NCBI GenBank assembly: GCA_910574455.1
Contig: CAJSYZ010000002.1
Coordinates: 2,567,671-2,631,670, forward strand
DNA: 64,000 nt
From: Trichaptum fuscoviolaceum
Taxonomy: Eukaryota > Basidiomycota > Agaricomycetes > Hymenochaetales > Trichaptaceae
Direction of reading: 5' to 3'
Shown: in pieces, positions 39,468 through 52,062 of the stretch
Position numbering within the stretch: the stretch's first letter is position 1
Layout: every line of letters starts with the position of its first letter
Notes under the pieces: model-generated
The model's database searches: none
Seen by the model: only the letters and a program-made list of their open reading frames with translations
Told to the model about the DNA's origin: nothing
Program-made: the position numbers and the translations under genes

Positions 39468-41043
39468 ATGACCACGCTGCACTCGGACCAGACTGTCCGA
39501 ATGACAAGCACGTCTCAGTCTAGTCTTGCAAAGACAACCAGTGTCCGCAGCATGCGTGCCGCCCCCTCGTCCCTCAAGGTCGTTATTACTGCTCCCCGTG
39601 CGTTTTGCTCTCGAATATGATATAGATTCACAATACTGACTTAAGGCTAGCATGGGCAAGAGATGAGCCTCCGACTCCTGTCGACGCCCCTGGGCCTTCC
39701 GCGTCGGTTCAGTCGATTCATCCAAGGCCGTCTCAGTCTGGCACGTCTTCTCATGGCGACACTGCCTCTTCCACCCAACTACCCTATGGCCAGCAGGAAC
39801 AGCCGCTATGGTGGATGTTTACGCGCAAAGGCCGAGAAGAAGGGCCGCCACGTCTACGGTCGACGCCGACGAAATCCAACTGGCCGCTTTTGAGCACTCG
39901 GTTCGAAAGGGGTGCGGGCTTGGACAAGCCAGAGCGGCCGTTTCGGGAGCGTGCTAAATCGACATGGCTAGGTGCGACTCATCGGTCGAAGAACTCTGAT
40001 GAGCGCATCGAAGGAGATCCTGATCCATCAGATGGAGACCGTTTGAATAAGTGGAGTCTACACATCCCTCTTCCGACGCCCGCCCCTTTGACTCTCGCGC
40101 ACAACCGCACTCCTGGATGGGAATCGCCATGGACGCCTCGCGATAGGCATGATCATACCCATCCCTTCAGTTCTATCACAGGTCAACTTGCCGACGATGA
40201 ACCCACTAACTTAGAGGACGGTCGGGCCAACGGTTATGATGAAAAGGATGACGGCCGGCAAAGATCAAAATGGTACCATAGACGTAAAAAGCTACGTATG
40301 TTCATTCTAAACAACGCCTACGTTCCTCTGGTAAGCTGCGCTCTCCGAATGTTAGAAAGACATGCTGAGAGTCTGGCCGGCAGTTATTTCGCGTAATCAA
40401 CATTACATTCACATCGGCTGCACTCGGTGTGGCCGTTAATATTCGTAGGACTGAGATGAAATTCGGCGTGCTTGGGGCAGTTGGGAGCTCTCCGTAAGTG
40501 GGCATCCGTCATATGTACTTCATCTCTGTTAACAAAGTCATGTTTAGCATGTTGGTCATTATCTTCGCTCCACTCACTTTGGTGCACGTCATGGCCGCAA
40601 TATACGTATGTCCAGTAACTTCATGTGCTAATTCACCCGTTCTTGACTTTGCTCTTTTCCAGCTTGAATACTTTGGTCGCCCCCTTGGCCTGTGGAGGAC
40701 TTCCGGGAAGGTAATCCATACATTGTCCGAAACGGTCTTCATCTGTGCCTGGTCGGCTGCCCTCTCTCTCTGTTTCGACAACTTCTTCACCTCTCTCATC
40801 CCCTGTGCCCCCGCCAAGTCTATCTCATGGTATAGTCAGATACCCAGGCCCACCACACCCAGCATCGACAACCTTGGACGCGGTGAGGGCCAGCCGGGTG
40901 ACAAGATTTGCGATGATCAAATTGCACTCATTGCTCTCGTCTTCGTCGGCCTTATCATGTATTGTACCAATCTTTTCATCAGTCTATTCCGCATTTTTGA
41001 GAAAGTCAAATACCACACCGCATCATCAATTTCTCACCGCTAA
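39468..41043 (+). CDS. SRF1-like membrane protein (putative regulator of phospholipase D)
   Basis: Five exons join in phase (39468-39597, 39651-40330, 40384-40493, 40548-40605 and 40663-41043) for 452 residues. The first 260 residues are cytosolic, charged and proline-rich. Four or so hydrophobic segments follow: LFRVINITFTSAALGVAV, LVIIFAPLTLVHVMAAIY, FICAWSAALSLCF and ALIALVFVGLIMYC. EYFGRPLGLWRT and FDNFFTSLIPC are the conserved blocks I associate with fungal SRF1 proteins, which activate Spo14-type phospholipase D in yeast. The assignment rests on motif memory, and a generic multi-pass membrane protein is the fallback. Confidence 0.65.
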
Positions 41044-41275
41044 CGTCATCTTTTTTTTATCTAATTTCATGGGACGTTTCGAAGCTATTTTATCGATTAT
41101 TTGTGAGCTCGTGTCAGGCGCTGCTGCAATTGTACTATTACACATTCACAATTAGCACAAACGAAATAAAGAGAGTTGTACAGTACCACAAGCGTGTGCA
41201 GCAAAGAAAAGAGTCCTGGACCCGAACGAATACAAACAATATACAATGAAACAAAAAAAAATCGGATCAACTTCA

Positions 41276-42369
41276 TCAGGCTATCTCATCATCAAGTATA
41301 CGAAACGTGAATGCAGCAGTATAGCCTCCTTCGACTATCCTCAATACACCAATAGATTCCCTTCCCTTAACTAATGCTTCTCGCTCGATATTGGCCTCCT
41401 TGGCATCTTCTAAACTCAATACTTCAGGAGTAAGAGGAGGGATCAGCGGCGGGGGCAATGTTATATGATAAGTTATAGGCGGGTATAGATGTGCGTTTGT
41501 CAAAATCCGAGGCGGGAGTTCGAAAGGGGCAGGGTATGGATGGAGATGTTGTCGATAGAAGGGCGAGTTTGCCGCCTCTTGTGTTGGTCCTTGTGTTTGT
41601 GGCAATATACCCCAGTTCGTCAAGACCGTCACTTGGCCAAACTTCAGTCGTAGGTCTTGGATAGTGACGAGGATATGGCCAAGAGGACTTGTAATATCCT
41701 TGTCTTTCTTATCAATCGAGCGCTGTTGTTGCTCAGCATTGTATCTATCAATCCAATAGAAAGAGCTAATTGAGTCTACAGCCAGTAGAGCCATCTCGTA
41801 GTCAGGCATTCGCTCCGCCAGATACAATGGAAGATGCATGAGAGTCGCAGCGAGTGAGAGCGAAGAAGTAGGCCGAAATATGTGTACTCGACGGAAGGAA
41901 TCAGAAACCAAGTTTTCCAGTGGTGGCTCGTACTTCTCTCGGTCATGTGGGTAAAGGCTTTCCAGGCGCTTGACAAGTAGGTGCTTTAGCCGTTTCATGG
42001 ACCACCTTCCGTCTGTATCCATGATAATCACACCCTTTCCCCAGCCGCCGATGTGGATGGCCCTTGATAAGTAACTGAGCGAGTCTCCAGAAAACGTCAG
42101 AGATATTTCATGGGGAAGTATGCACTTCATGGCCAGGTGATAAAGTAATTGCGTCTTTCCAGAAGCAGCTGGACCTTGTATTTCAAGAACATCTCCACGA
42201 TTTATTGCCGAAGATGGTGAAGGTCGGCGATGAGAAGCATCGGAGAGGAGGTGCGCGTCTAATCCTGGTAGACCGGTCGAGCCCAACATACTTGCTGCAT
42301 GAATGCATCAGAGAATAGTGATTCAGATAGAAAATAGGTCACCCTACCTTCGTACAAAATCGTGTTCAT
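41276..42369 (-). CDS. XRCC2-like RecA/Rad51-paralog DNA repair ATPase
   Basis: There are two exons, 42369-42348 (MNTILYE) and 42294-41276, giving 346 residues. The Walker A motif GPAASGKTQ is at about residues 48-56, preceded by the typical GLPGLD and GDVLEIQG. A Walker B-like strand, MALLAVDSIS, lies near the middle, and VTVLTNWG follows. The size and the sequence after Walker B resemble XRCC2, which acts with other Rad51 paralogs in homologous recombination. Another Rad51 paralog is possible. The gene is divergent from SLX9, sharing a 550-bp upstream region, and convergent with the SRF1-like gene. Confidence 0.8.
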
Positions 42370-42919
42370 AAGCTATACCGTTTCATTGCACTCAGTCAAT
42401 TGCGTGGACTCCAGTCTGAAGGAAGGTTCATACCTGCTGGGCCGTTTCACATTGGATCTCTCCCAGAAGCTCAGCGGCGGTTTTTCGAAGAGACATTTAT
42501 GCTCTTCTAATTTCACGAGCTATCACACAGATAGGTCAATATTCCCTGTCACTTCAGCAAATCCTGCACAGAACGTTGAACACACTATTCAATTACAGTA
42601 TCCATGGTATTTCAGATATGCAACTGTCCACAAACCTATGTGCTGAAATTCCGTGAGCTAGACCCGCGTTCGTTGATAAAGAATATAAATGCTGCATATG
42701 ATGATTGTCGAAGGCAAAAGCTGCTTTTTATCAAACTGGTATACGTCATCTTGAAGTTCAAGTTGAGACGCCAATGAATTCGGAGTTCAACAGGGACAAA
42801 CATCCACCACAAGTGCTACTGCACCGCCTCAGGCTAGCACTGGCATCCAAGGCTTACAAACACCAAATACATAGAGATCTTCTACTTCTTAAAGCTAATT
42901 TCAACAGGGATAAGACAAG
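42370..42919. promoter_or_regulatory. Shared upstream region of the XRCC2-like gene and SLX9
   Basis: 550 bp between divergent starts. It contains GTTCAAGTT and CACTGGCA words like those in the low-complexity regions. No gene and no clear TATA box were seen. Confidence 0.45.
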
Positions 42920-43758
42920 ATGGTGAGTTCTTGTCCTTGTCCTTGTTCCATCCGACAACTAATCTTGCGCACAAAAACTGTCTTGTTAGCCGAAAGAACG
43001 CCGGAAACGTTCAGGTGGACACGATCAATCTGTTCGACTCAGCAAACGCCAGTTCGTGGCGGATGGCGATGTGGAACAGGTCGAAATAGGAGAACAGGCC
43101 GATGTTCCCGTGAGTGCATTGAAAACAATGCTCCGTAGTTCTTGAAGACTGATATCTGTACTCCTTTAGGCTGCAGAAGTGCTTTCCGCAATTTCTGAGT
43201 TGCCGGGAAAACCTGTACTCAAGAAAAAGGAGAAACAACAATTGAAACATGAAGCTTTCCTCGAGCGTAAGTAGAATCTGGCTCTGTTCCTATAACCGCT
43301 ATCGTGCTTAACTTTTTTTAGGACTTGAATCATCTCATACCCCTTATTCGAAGTCGCATGCCAGACGGTTAAAGCGCAAAGCCAAGGAAGAGTTTGCACA
43401 TGGATTACAGGACGTGGCTCTCGCTCTTCCCTCGTTAGAGAACGAAAATGAGCCCTCGGAATTGGATTCCGATACGATGGTTACAAACGCACCATCAGCA
43501 AAGAAACTACGACCTAAGCACGGACAGATCGGTGAGGGGAAAGGTGTCCCACTGTCCAAGAACGAACGACGAAAAGTATTGTAAGCATGATCTAAATGAA
43601 ACATCAGATATACTTGAAACATTGACTACGGTGTCATTAGAAAAACAGAAAAGCTTCGTCAGCCTCTATTGGTGTCAACGCCAGAGTTTGCCTCTAATCC
43701 ATTCCAAGCCATTCGGATACATTCACAAAATACGCTTGTGAAACATCAGAAACAGTGA
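42920..43758 (+). CDS. SLX9: Ribosome biogenesis protein SLX9 (FAM207A family)
   Basis: Five exons are seen. The first coding exon is only the ATG (42920-42922), followed at once by GTGAGT. The others are 42990-43109, 43170-43266, 43322-43580 and 43641-43758. The protein has MPKERRKRS at the start, then KKKEKQQLKHEAFLERLESS, PYSKSHARRLKRKAKEE, IGEGKGVPLSKNERRKVL, and a C-terminal PEFASNPFQAIRIHSQNTL. These are the conserved SLX9 blocks. SLX9 is a nucleolar 90S/pre-40S factor needed for ITS1 processing. It is small (about 200 residues) and basic, as expected. Confidence 0.93.
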
Positions 43759-44031
43759 AGCTCGCAGATGTTGGGTCATGATCATCGCTAACTTATTTCT
43801 TTGCAACTTCATTCTCGTAATTACTTCAATATAATAGGATTGACACAATGTAAGCTAAGTATAACATGCAGTTCCGCGCAAATGCATAAGAAAACATGAT
43901 GGATTGTCAGTTGAGAGCTATTGAAGGGACGGAAAAGGGTATACAACAAACCAAGAAACAACAAATCCTTCATAAACATTAAGATGTAAGTCATCGGGGT
44001 CCAGCCAGAACTTCAAAATTGGAGAAACGCA

Positions 44032-46578
44032 TCATGGGCGAGTCTGATCATCCTCGCTGTCCGCTTCTCTGTGCGTGCTCATTCCTGCGCTCCATACGGT
44101 ACTACCACTGCCACTTTCCCCGCTCCTCCTACTTCGTCTGCTTCTCCATTCCTCACCGCGCTGTCGCCTGCTAGGAAGCTCTGTAAATCCGCCGTTGGAA
44201 CCTTTGGATATTTCCGCACTCAATACCTTTTCTCGCTCATCCAGGGCAGCGAGAGAACTCTCAGCTTCCGACCGCTCAAGGGCCTCTTGCGTGAGGTTCA
44301 TGTTTGCAGCCTGATTAGCATTACCGGAGTTGCCTGAGTGAATTGAAGAGTTTTCGGACGTCGTTGACCTGCTGCGGAAGAAAGAGAACCTGGATGATTG
44401 TGGCTTAGGACTTGTGGGTTCGGACGCCTGAGGGTTAGGCGTCCCTCCGGAGCTGATTGACTCCTTTATGCTAGGGGACGCAACTGTCGGTGTCTCTGGC
44501 TTCTCTATTCCCATGAGTTTAAGAACGGCGTTCATCCGTTCACGCTCCTTCTTATCTTCCTCGTCCTCATGTGTGTCCAGCTTGCGTGCTCCCACGACAG
44601 TTGTTGACCCAGGCCGGAGGTTTAGGGGCCGCAAGTTTGGGTTTGGCTCTGGCTTCTTCTCTGTTGAACCAAACACCGAAAACGACTTCCAGTCAAAAGA
44701 CAATGAACGCCTCTGAGTTTTCGAAGTACTGATAAGCTCAGATGGAAGTGCTGGTGAAGCATTGCTGGCAGGCGATAGAGGAGCTGCATTTTGGGCTGGG
44801 TCTGGACTAGAGAAAGGTGAGAAAATCGCGCTTTGAGGCCTCGCCTTCTTCGGCGAATTGTTAACTGACGGTGGGCTTTTGGCAGCATGTTTAGATTTGA
44901 CGGGGGATGAAGGGTTTGATTTGTCGTAATCAACGGCCAGAACATGTTCGAAGCCTTCCTGGGCAATAATACGGTCTATGATCTTCGAGGCATACAGAGA
45001 CAAAGCCTTGTTCGCATCTTTGAGTGACTTGACCTCATTGCGAAGAGAATCGATATCGCCTGACTCAGGCTTGTTACCAGACACGACACGGTCAACCGAG
45101 ATCTGTTTCGAACGCTTGCTCTTGGTATTGATAACTGACTGATCGCGCATATTCATAGGATCGACCGTGCCTTCAAGAATGGCCGAGTTCTCCGCCCTTC
45201 CAAGTTCCGCCGCAAGATCGAGTCCAGGACCAGCGACCGGCAGATTTGCAAGAGATTCTCCCTTAGGCACAGGAGACCTGGAACTTGTTGCAACGCGACG
45301 ACCGCCTCTACCCAGTCGACGAGAACGATCGCGATCGTGAACTGAGGGCGATGAGCTTGCATCATCAAATCCTTCGTCAAGCTGCTCTCCGTATACTCCC
45401 GAATCCATGTCTTCGGCGAGCTCATCTACAGGATCAAGAGTGCTCCTCTCCGTCGATTGAAGAGATCCATGGTCAGTGTGGTCAGCATCTTCGGCGTCCA
45501 ATTCATCGTCTTCGGATGCATCTTCTTCAGAACCTTCGTCGCTACCCTTTGTCCCGACTGTCCTGCGAATGTCGAACTGTCCAGAGATTGTCCTTTCTCG
45601 GAGTAAAATATTATAGCTCTCATTTTCCTCTTGGAGCTGATTGTTTACTCGCTGCAAGTCTAGGAGCTGAGAAGAAAGAAGTTGAACGGTGTTTTGCAAT
45701 GATGAATAGGAAGTCGACAACGTGGATAATTCAAGCCTCAGAGCTGTCATTTCAGCAGGCTCATGCTCCTCATCTGAACCTGCTTCACTAGGTTCGGGAG
45801 GATGCGTCGGAGCCTCCTCTTGAGGATAATCAACGATTTCTGACAGAGTGTCATCCTGTGCATGAGCAGGGCTTTGCACCTCCGCAGTCTTCCTCGCCTG
45901 AATAAGGGATTGTATCCGAGACTTGAGGTGCTGCTCATTGTCATAAAAAGATTGCCTTTCCGCATCAAATGTAGCTGTCTTGTCAATTCGTAAATATGGT
46001 ATTACGACCAGCGTAGATTAAACACCCAGGAGCTCACCTGTTCGTTATAACGTCGCAGAAGATCACGCTTCTCCTTCTCCAGCTCGTGTACCTGCGCCCT
46101 TAATCTATCCACGAGGTCTAGCCTGGTCGCAGTATCTTCTTCTATGCGAGCTTGATCCGCGTAGAGTTCGGCAAGCCGAGACTCCGCTGCGTTTAAGGAT
46201 GTACTGAAGTTATCGTTTTCTGTTGTCAATTCGGAGATGGTTTGGTCCTTCTGCTGTATCCGGAGAAGAAGCTATGCAGACGATTTCAGTGAAGGCGGAT
46301 TTAAGCTGTCATAAGTTCCTCCGCACCTCCTCTTTCTCCTCCGTTTCTCGTTTCAAGGCCGCTATGAGAGCCTCTCTAGTTTCACCCTCAAAACCAGACA
46401 CCAAACTCGATTTCGAAGAGGATGGCCTTCTGTTCATCCCATTTACCGCGACGCCAACTTTTGGAGACACTGCCGAGCGTGCCGTTGCGCCCCGCGCAAT
46501 GGAATTCGCAGTAGGCGAAGCATGCGACGAGGAGATGCGTCTTGGTGGAGTCGCTCGTGAGCTTGTTGCAGTGGCCAT
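44032..46578 (-). CDS. Large coiled-coil protein, basidiomycete-conserved type
   Basis: Three exons, 46578-46327, 46271-46038 and 45978-44032, give 810 residues. Ser/Thr/Pro-rich ends flank two coiled coils: about residues 70-190 (ALIAALKRETEEKEE, RLAELYADQARIEED, LEKEKRDLLRRYNEQ) and about 235-290 (LRLELSTLSTSY, QRVNNQLQEENES). A very acidic block follows. A further helix contains SLYASKIIDRIIAQEGFEHVLA, which is the most conserved-looking piece. I recall similar fungal proteins carrying the vague name M protein repeat protein. No enzymatic motif is present. A cytoskeletal or polarity scaffold is only a guess. Confidence 0.8.
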
Positions 46579-47852
46579 TGTGGTTGGAGTCACTAAGAGA
46601 GAGAGAAAACTGAACCAAGCTACCGTCAGCTGGCCTTTGAAATTCGTAGGGGTCTGATCGACGTGGCTCGGTAATAAGACTTTCGGCGAGCAGAAATACA
46701 CCTCTATAAGGCCACTTAACTGGTGCACTACACTTTCGGTAAGGATATTAGAATATAAAGAGTGACAAAAAGCACGTCGAGCACCGAGAAATTTGAGGAA
46801 AAGAAGTGCGGAGGCCGAGGAAATTGCTGGCGTTGTCTGAGGACAACGCCAGTGATCTCAACGTGGACTCGTATATCCGACGTGCTTGTTTCAATCATTT
46901 ATTACCTTTTCTGGACACGCGTTGCGATGCACCCCTGCCAGTGACTAAACGGTCTAAACCTCACAAGTTAAATGCCGCTCAAGTAATTGGAATACAATGT
47001 CTACTACAGTAATCGCCTTAAGATGAAGGGGCTATTAGCGCTATATTTGCCTCAGAGAAAGTATAAGAAAATAACAGTTAATTAAACTTCCACTAAATAG
47101 AGAAATGAAACCATCGCCGATCAGGTAATGATTCCAAAAAAAAAACTTTTGTTTATATTTTTGAACGTTTGACTTACAGTTGTCTCGGAATCTTTAACAA
47201 CGCAAAAGATGTCACAATTCAGTGTGGCGATGAGGTTCATATATTGGAGAGTGAAGAATAATTAGTCAGTGCCTCTATACATGTATGTAATACAGAGTGG
47301 AAGCAATCTTCTAAGATTCTATGAGCTGATGTTTGTAGTAAGAAATAAATATGTGGGATATATGCAATTAATCCAGAAATGTAATATGCTTGGATACTTG
47401 AGACAAAGACAACAAGGTGGTTGAAGGCTGTCGGGTTCCAATATGATGAAGAGAAAGCTAAAAAACGAACAAAAAACATGACGTACACATAGATGATAAG
47501 CAAACGTAACAGCGCAAGCCTTGTCCTGCGATCCGCCACCACGCTATTATCTATCAAAAACAGGCCCATGCGAAAGGTGATGTTAGGCTGATGGTGATAA
47601 CGATGGATATCCGGAACGTCGGGAATTAGGATCAAGTACGCGAGATCCTCCAAAGAGCGTTTGGTGCCCCTGATGCATATCACAGCATACGCTCTCCCAA
47701 CGATGTTCCACAGGGTGCGGCGCACCAGAACTGGCTGGGAATAACCTTCGGACGCGCATTACAAAATGTCACATATAGCATGATATCCAAGCTCACTCAC
47801 CAATCAATAATGTGGGAAAACGTCTCGTTTTGGTATACATCCCAACGTCACC
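46579..47852. other. Intergenic, about 1.3 kb
   Basis: 5' flank of the coiled-coil gene and 3' flank of the transporter gene. It holds a perfect 11-bp inverted repeat with a 4-nt loop at 46827-46852 (CTGGCGTTGTC..GACAACGCCAG). A 162-codon minus-strand frame (47725-47237) has no recognisable motif and no splice support. I see no credible gene. Confidence 0.4.
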
Positions 47853-49467
47853 CTACGAGTGCGCATCAGGCTCTAGGATAGGTTCCACTTCTTCCACCTC
47901 TATGTTGCTGCCATCACGCCCATCAGGCCTTGATTTCAGTTGTGGAGTTTCACTATTTGAGTTTTCCACCCCAATAACGACGAAAGCCCCTAATACAAGG
48001 ATTGCGCCGAAGATAGCTTGCGGTGTAGATGGTATCTTGAGGAAGAAGTCCCCGATAATTGCCAGTGGAATCGTAAGGCTTAGACCAATAGTCACGACCA
48101 GGGGAGTTGTCTTGAGCATTGCAAGAACGTAAATGTAATCACTGGACAGCGTGATGAGCATCTAGAGCAGTAAATTAGTGTTCGTCATATCAACTGCAGA
48201 AGCTTATAAAAGTACTCACATTTACAAATACAGCCGCTAAAGCCTTTCGGCCATGCGGAAACTCAATAGTCTCGGTTCCGGTTAAATGTAGAATGATTCC
48301 AATGGGCCAGAGCATAAGGACATTGAAAAGTCCGACGAAGCCGAAGAACAACTGCATATCGATTCGACTTTCTTCTTTTATTCTGACCTTCAACAAGATA
48401 ACGTATAATGCATAGAAGATTGCGCTGAGCAATGCAAGGGCATCTCCGACAGCGGCTGTAGCCATCTGCATAGCTCTAGGTCCAATCTCCGCTGAAGATT
48501 GAGTTGGCAAGCTATCAGCCGGGGACATTGAGTCCGACACAGACACCAAAACAACACCAGCAAAACTAGAATGCAAAATTTGTCAGTCGATTAGACTCCT
48601 CGGTAAGCGTCAGGCACCAACCTTATAAGGACTGCACAGGTTTTACGAAGAGACATGGTCTCTACGTGGAAGGCACGACCGACCAATAAAGTAAAGAATC
48701 CTACGAGAGTTCCAAGTTCAGCCATGAATGGAAGGATACTCCAACTTCATTTATTGCATACCGCTTGTGCTTGACAGGATTGTAGAGCTGGCAACACTCG
48801 TGAAGTCCAGGCTGGCATTCACGCTCCAGTTTGCGATAAACCAAAAGATACAGAAGACCGAGGCAAGCTTCGCTGTCTGCTTTATTGTCAGAGGTTCCAG
48901 ATCCTTAGGAGAACTGAGATCCTCAGTCATGATGGATGGTGCACGAAAGCTCGTAATGATGGTAGAAGTAGGTGCCTCAAGCGCATCTGTCACAGGGATA
49001 GATTCATATCCTTGACTGCCAATGAAGATGTGTTAATGCCATTTTCTTCAACAATCAAAAGCACACTGACCGGGAGACGTTTGAGTTTTGCCCGGAGTTC
49101 CCTCGCATGAAATACCGCACCGCACATGGCAACAGGTAGAATGCAAACGCGCTCGTATTCAGATATGTGACGCTGCCGGAACGCGCTCGCACACTTTAGC
49201 GACGCAGTGATGGTGCAGTGTAACAAGACTCACAGGAAGGGTTTCTCATAACCCCCTTCAAATAGATCCTAGTACCGCAGTTGTCAGGTATACAGTCGAC
49301 ACATATTCAATGTGACTCACTTGCGTGATGAAGTTGGAAGATGTCCACAACAATACAACCAACAAGAGCAATCCGATGCCAAGCAGATAATCCCTGCGGT
49401 TCGCCACTGCACGTCTCGTTTCAGAACGACTTCGACTGTTTCCGGTGATAGACTGGCTGTCCATCAT
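47853..49467 (-). CDS. SLC35F5-like DMT/EamA-family membrane transporter
   Basis: Seven exons (49467-49321, 49268-49234, 49172-49071, 49015-48762, 48700-48622, 48565-48220 and 48161-47853) join in phase for 423 residues. The chain has about ten hydrophobic helices. Family signatures are LLVVLLWTSSNFITQ, DLFEGGYEKPFLVTYLNTS, FWFIANWSVNASLDFTSVAS, STSGFFTLLVG, GDALALLSAIFYALYVILLK, and a final helix GAILVLGAFVVIGVE. SLC35F proteins are drug/metabolite-superfamily transporters. In yeast the relative is vacuolar or of unknown substrate. The cytosolic loop after helix 2 is Ser/Thr-rich, and the C-terminal tail is acidic. Either of two adjacent Met codons could be the start. Confidence 0.9.
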
Positions 49468-50120
49468 GAAAGCCCACTGTGTTTTCCAGGCACAAGAGGG
49501 ACTTTGGCCGCAGTTCTAAGGCGTTGATGACGGAAAGATTAGAATGGTGGCTTGGATTGTAGCCGTCGTCGTATTCGGTTTGAAGCCACGAACGCCCAGA
49601 TGGCTGTTCGCAGCAACAGGCGAGTAGCATCGAGCACGTCATACGGCTTTCCTATTTTTGGGCATGTTTTCCGAGTTTGTACTGCTGGACCCACTCTGTT
49701 ACACACCGTAACTGTCAGTAAACATATCACACATTCATCATGTCTCTTTATTCCTGTGTCTCTATGTATAGACATTGTTTTGACTGATTAATTGCTGGAC
49801 AGATACCGTTCTTCTATTTCTTAAGGGGGCAGAGTGAGTCAGATGCCATGGCTAGTAAATGATGTGTGCATATATCAGAATGATGAATTACAGCTACATT
49901 TAGGAAACCCATCGAAGCGCAGTACACAGGTTGATTAAGAAGGTTACTAAGGCTAAATGATTAGAAATTGGGGAGAATGTAACGAAGAAAAATAATCATA
50001 ATAAAAAAAGGATTCAAATAACGATACATTTGCTATGATTGCGAAGAGAGGAGAGTCCGTGGGTGAAATTGCAGGAGATCCAGAGCTAATAAGTTAGAAT
50101 TAAAGAGATAAATTAGACGT

Positions 50121-52062
50121 TCATTCATCTCCAAATATCTCATCAAGGAGGTCTTTATATTGCTCCTCAACGGCTTTTCTACGAATGTTGCCCTTAGTCT
50201 TGAATAAGTGCATAAGCACGGTACACAAGTGAGATAGAGCATATGAAACTTACCGCAGTCCTAGGTAGTGACTTGGGCCCCACAATGATAACAAGCTCCG
50301 GGTCTGTTATGCGCTCATGCATGTATCTGCGAGAATGAAACGCTCGCGTCCGGCGGATAATCTCCATCTTTATTTTATCTTCATCCATGTCGATGGCCGG
50401 TTCAATAAACAACGCTGGAGATGGTCGGCCGGTCCCCACGACAATGCATTCGTCAACGAGATCAGCACATGTTGCGCGGACATTCTCTTCGATGGCCCTG
50501 GTATCGCATCGCAGGCTATTCAGGCTCTTGATCCAATCGTCGTCACGACCGACGAAAAGATACCGCCCAGGCTGAACCTCGTGGAAGAGATCACCGGTGT
50601 GGTAGTGACCATCGGTTTTGCGCAATGATGGGTGGGGACAATCGGGTGATGAGGACAGGATAACAAGTTCAAGCAGTTGACTATTGGCCGAAATGTGTCC
50701 AGCCTCTGTTTTAGGTGTCGGCGATGACGAGAAGAAGCCGTACTTGACGCCTTCCAAGGGGCGGAGAAATCGAGCAGTCTGATCCTTTACCCTCTGCGAA
50801 AGCATCATGACGCTGAGTTCGGTGCTACCGAAAAGATTCTACAACAATATTAATATCATTGCACTTTTAAGAGATATAGAAATTCTCTACTTACGACAAG
50901 GTTAAGGCCGCTGCTGTAGGCGAATTCCTCATCTTCTCTGGGCAACGGCAATCCACTGTATAGTACAGTATCCAGACTTTGAAGCAAGGCTAAAAGTTTA
51001 GGATTCTGACGCGCATGTCGTATATGTGTGCTGAGGAAGGTAGCAAATTGATGCAGTCGATTCAGCCCGCATCTTTTGATCATGTCCGCGAGTTCCTCTG
51101 ACGAGAAACTTATTTTAGTCGGTTGAATGGTGCAAGAACCGTGTTGAATCGAACCCATTAACACTGAAATGAATTTGAGCGGTTGTACTCGAGTAGAAAT
51201 GAGATTAGCTTACTCGTAGTCTGTGCAATATGGCACATGCTTCCCCTGTGTCCGAGAGAAGATGAGAATACCGCCCGAATAAGCTAGCGATTAAGACTTA
51301 CATCCATGTGCTGATATCCTGTTGGAGGGGGTTCACGGGCATACTACTTTGGCGAGCTTTGGAAATCAGGGAGTCGATCCAACCTGCACTGCACGGAACG
51401 AGTTTCGGGCTGCCAGAAGTCGATCCACTGGTGTGGAAGATGAACAGGAGAGAGTCCTTTGATTTGGGCGTGGGGAAGGCGGGCAATTCGCTTTCTTCTC
51501 TCTCCCCAAGTTCGGAGACGGACATCATCCGGTGAGCTGGTACTGGCGCGTCCCTTACGCTCGCCTTGAAGGATGGGTCATAAACAAGGGCCTTTGCTTT
51601 CCCTTTCTGCAGGAGCTCGAACACGATTGTCGGATTTGGGAGACGTAAGCTGAAGAGCTGCGGCACGTAGCCGGCTCTCGAGATTCCGTATATCGTCACG
51701 ACATCGGAATAGTCCATTCCTCCTAACCTGTACCAAAGTGAACAAGTGCTGGTAGTTGCGAAGGAACCAGAAACATACCAAAGGCCAACGATTGCACCAG
51801 GTGCAAGACCGTCAGATGCGAGTATTCTCGACCAGCAGCGAGCAGACAACTCGACGTCTGATAGGAAAGTTTTATAGGAGATTGTGTCCCATGCCTCTAC
51901 TCTGTCCGAGGAAGGGGCCTTCCTGGCTAACTTGAAAGCTGGCCTGCTGGAGAACTGCGATGCAGCGCGCTCAAGGATAGTTAAATGGGACTGAAGCGAG
52001 TTCATTAGAATGGAGGAAGACGAGCTGATTGACGAGTTAGGCTGCGATCGCTCACCTAGCAT
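50121..52062 (-). CDS. Stand-alone adenylate-forming enzyme (acyl-CoA synthetase / NRPS-like A domain)
   Basis: Six exons (52062-51779, 51727-51302, 51245-51214, 51163-50895, 50838-50254 and 50198-50121) give 557 residues in one frame. The AMP-binding core motif TSGSTSGSPK is near residues 190-205. NLFGSTE is near 338, HTGDLF near 416, GRDDDWIK soon after, and the C-terminal lysine loop is RTAVTKGNIRRK. This is a full adenylation domain, activating a carboxylic acid with ATP. No carrier or reductase domain follows the C-terminus (DEIFGDE). That resembles the A domain of fungal alpha-aminoadipate-reductase-like or NRPS-like proteins cut to its first domain. The substrate is unknown, and there are no biosynthetic neighbours. 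Confidence 0.85.

Noticed and set aside
47237..47725. 162-codon minus-strand frame with hydrophobic stretches
   Set aside because: There are no recognisable motifs or splice support, and it lies in AT-rich 3' flanking DNA of the transporter gene. It is probably chance.
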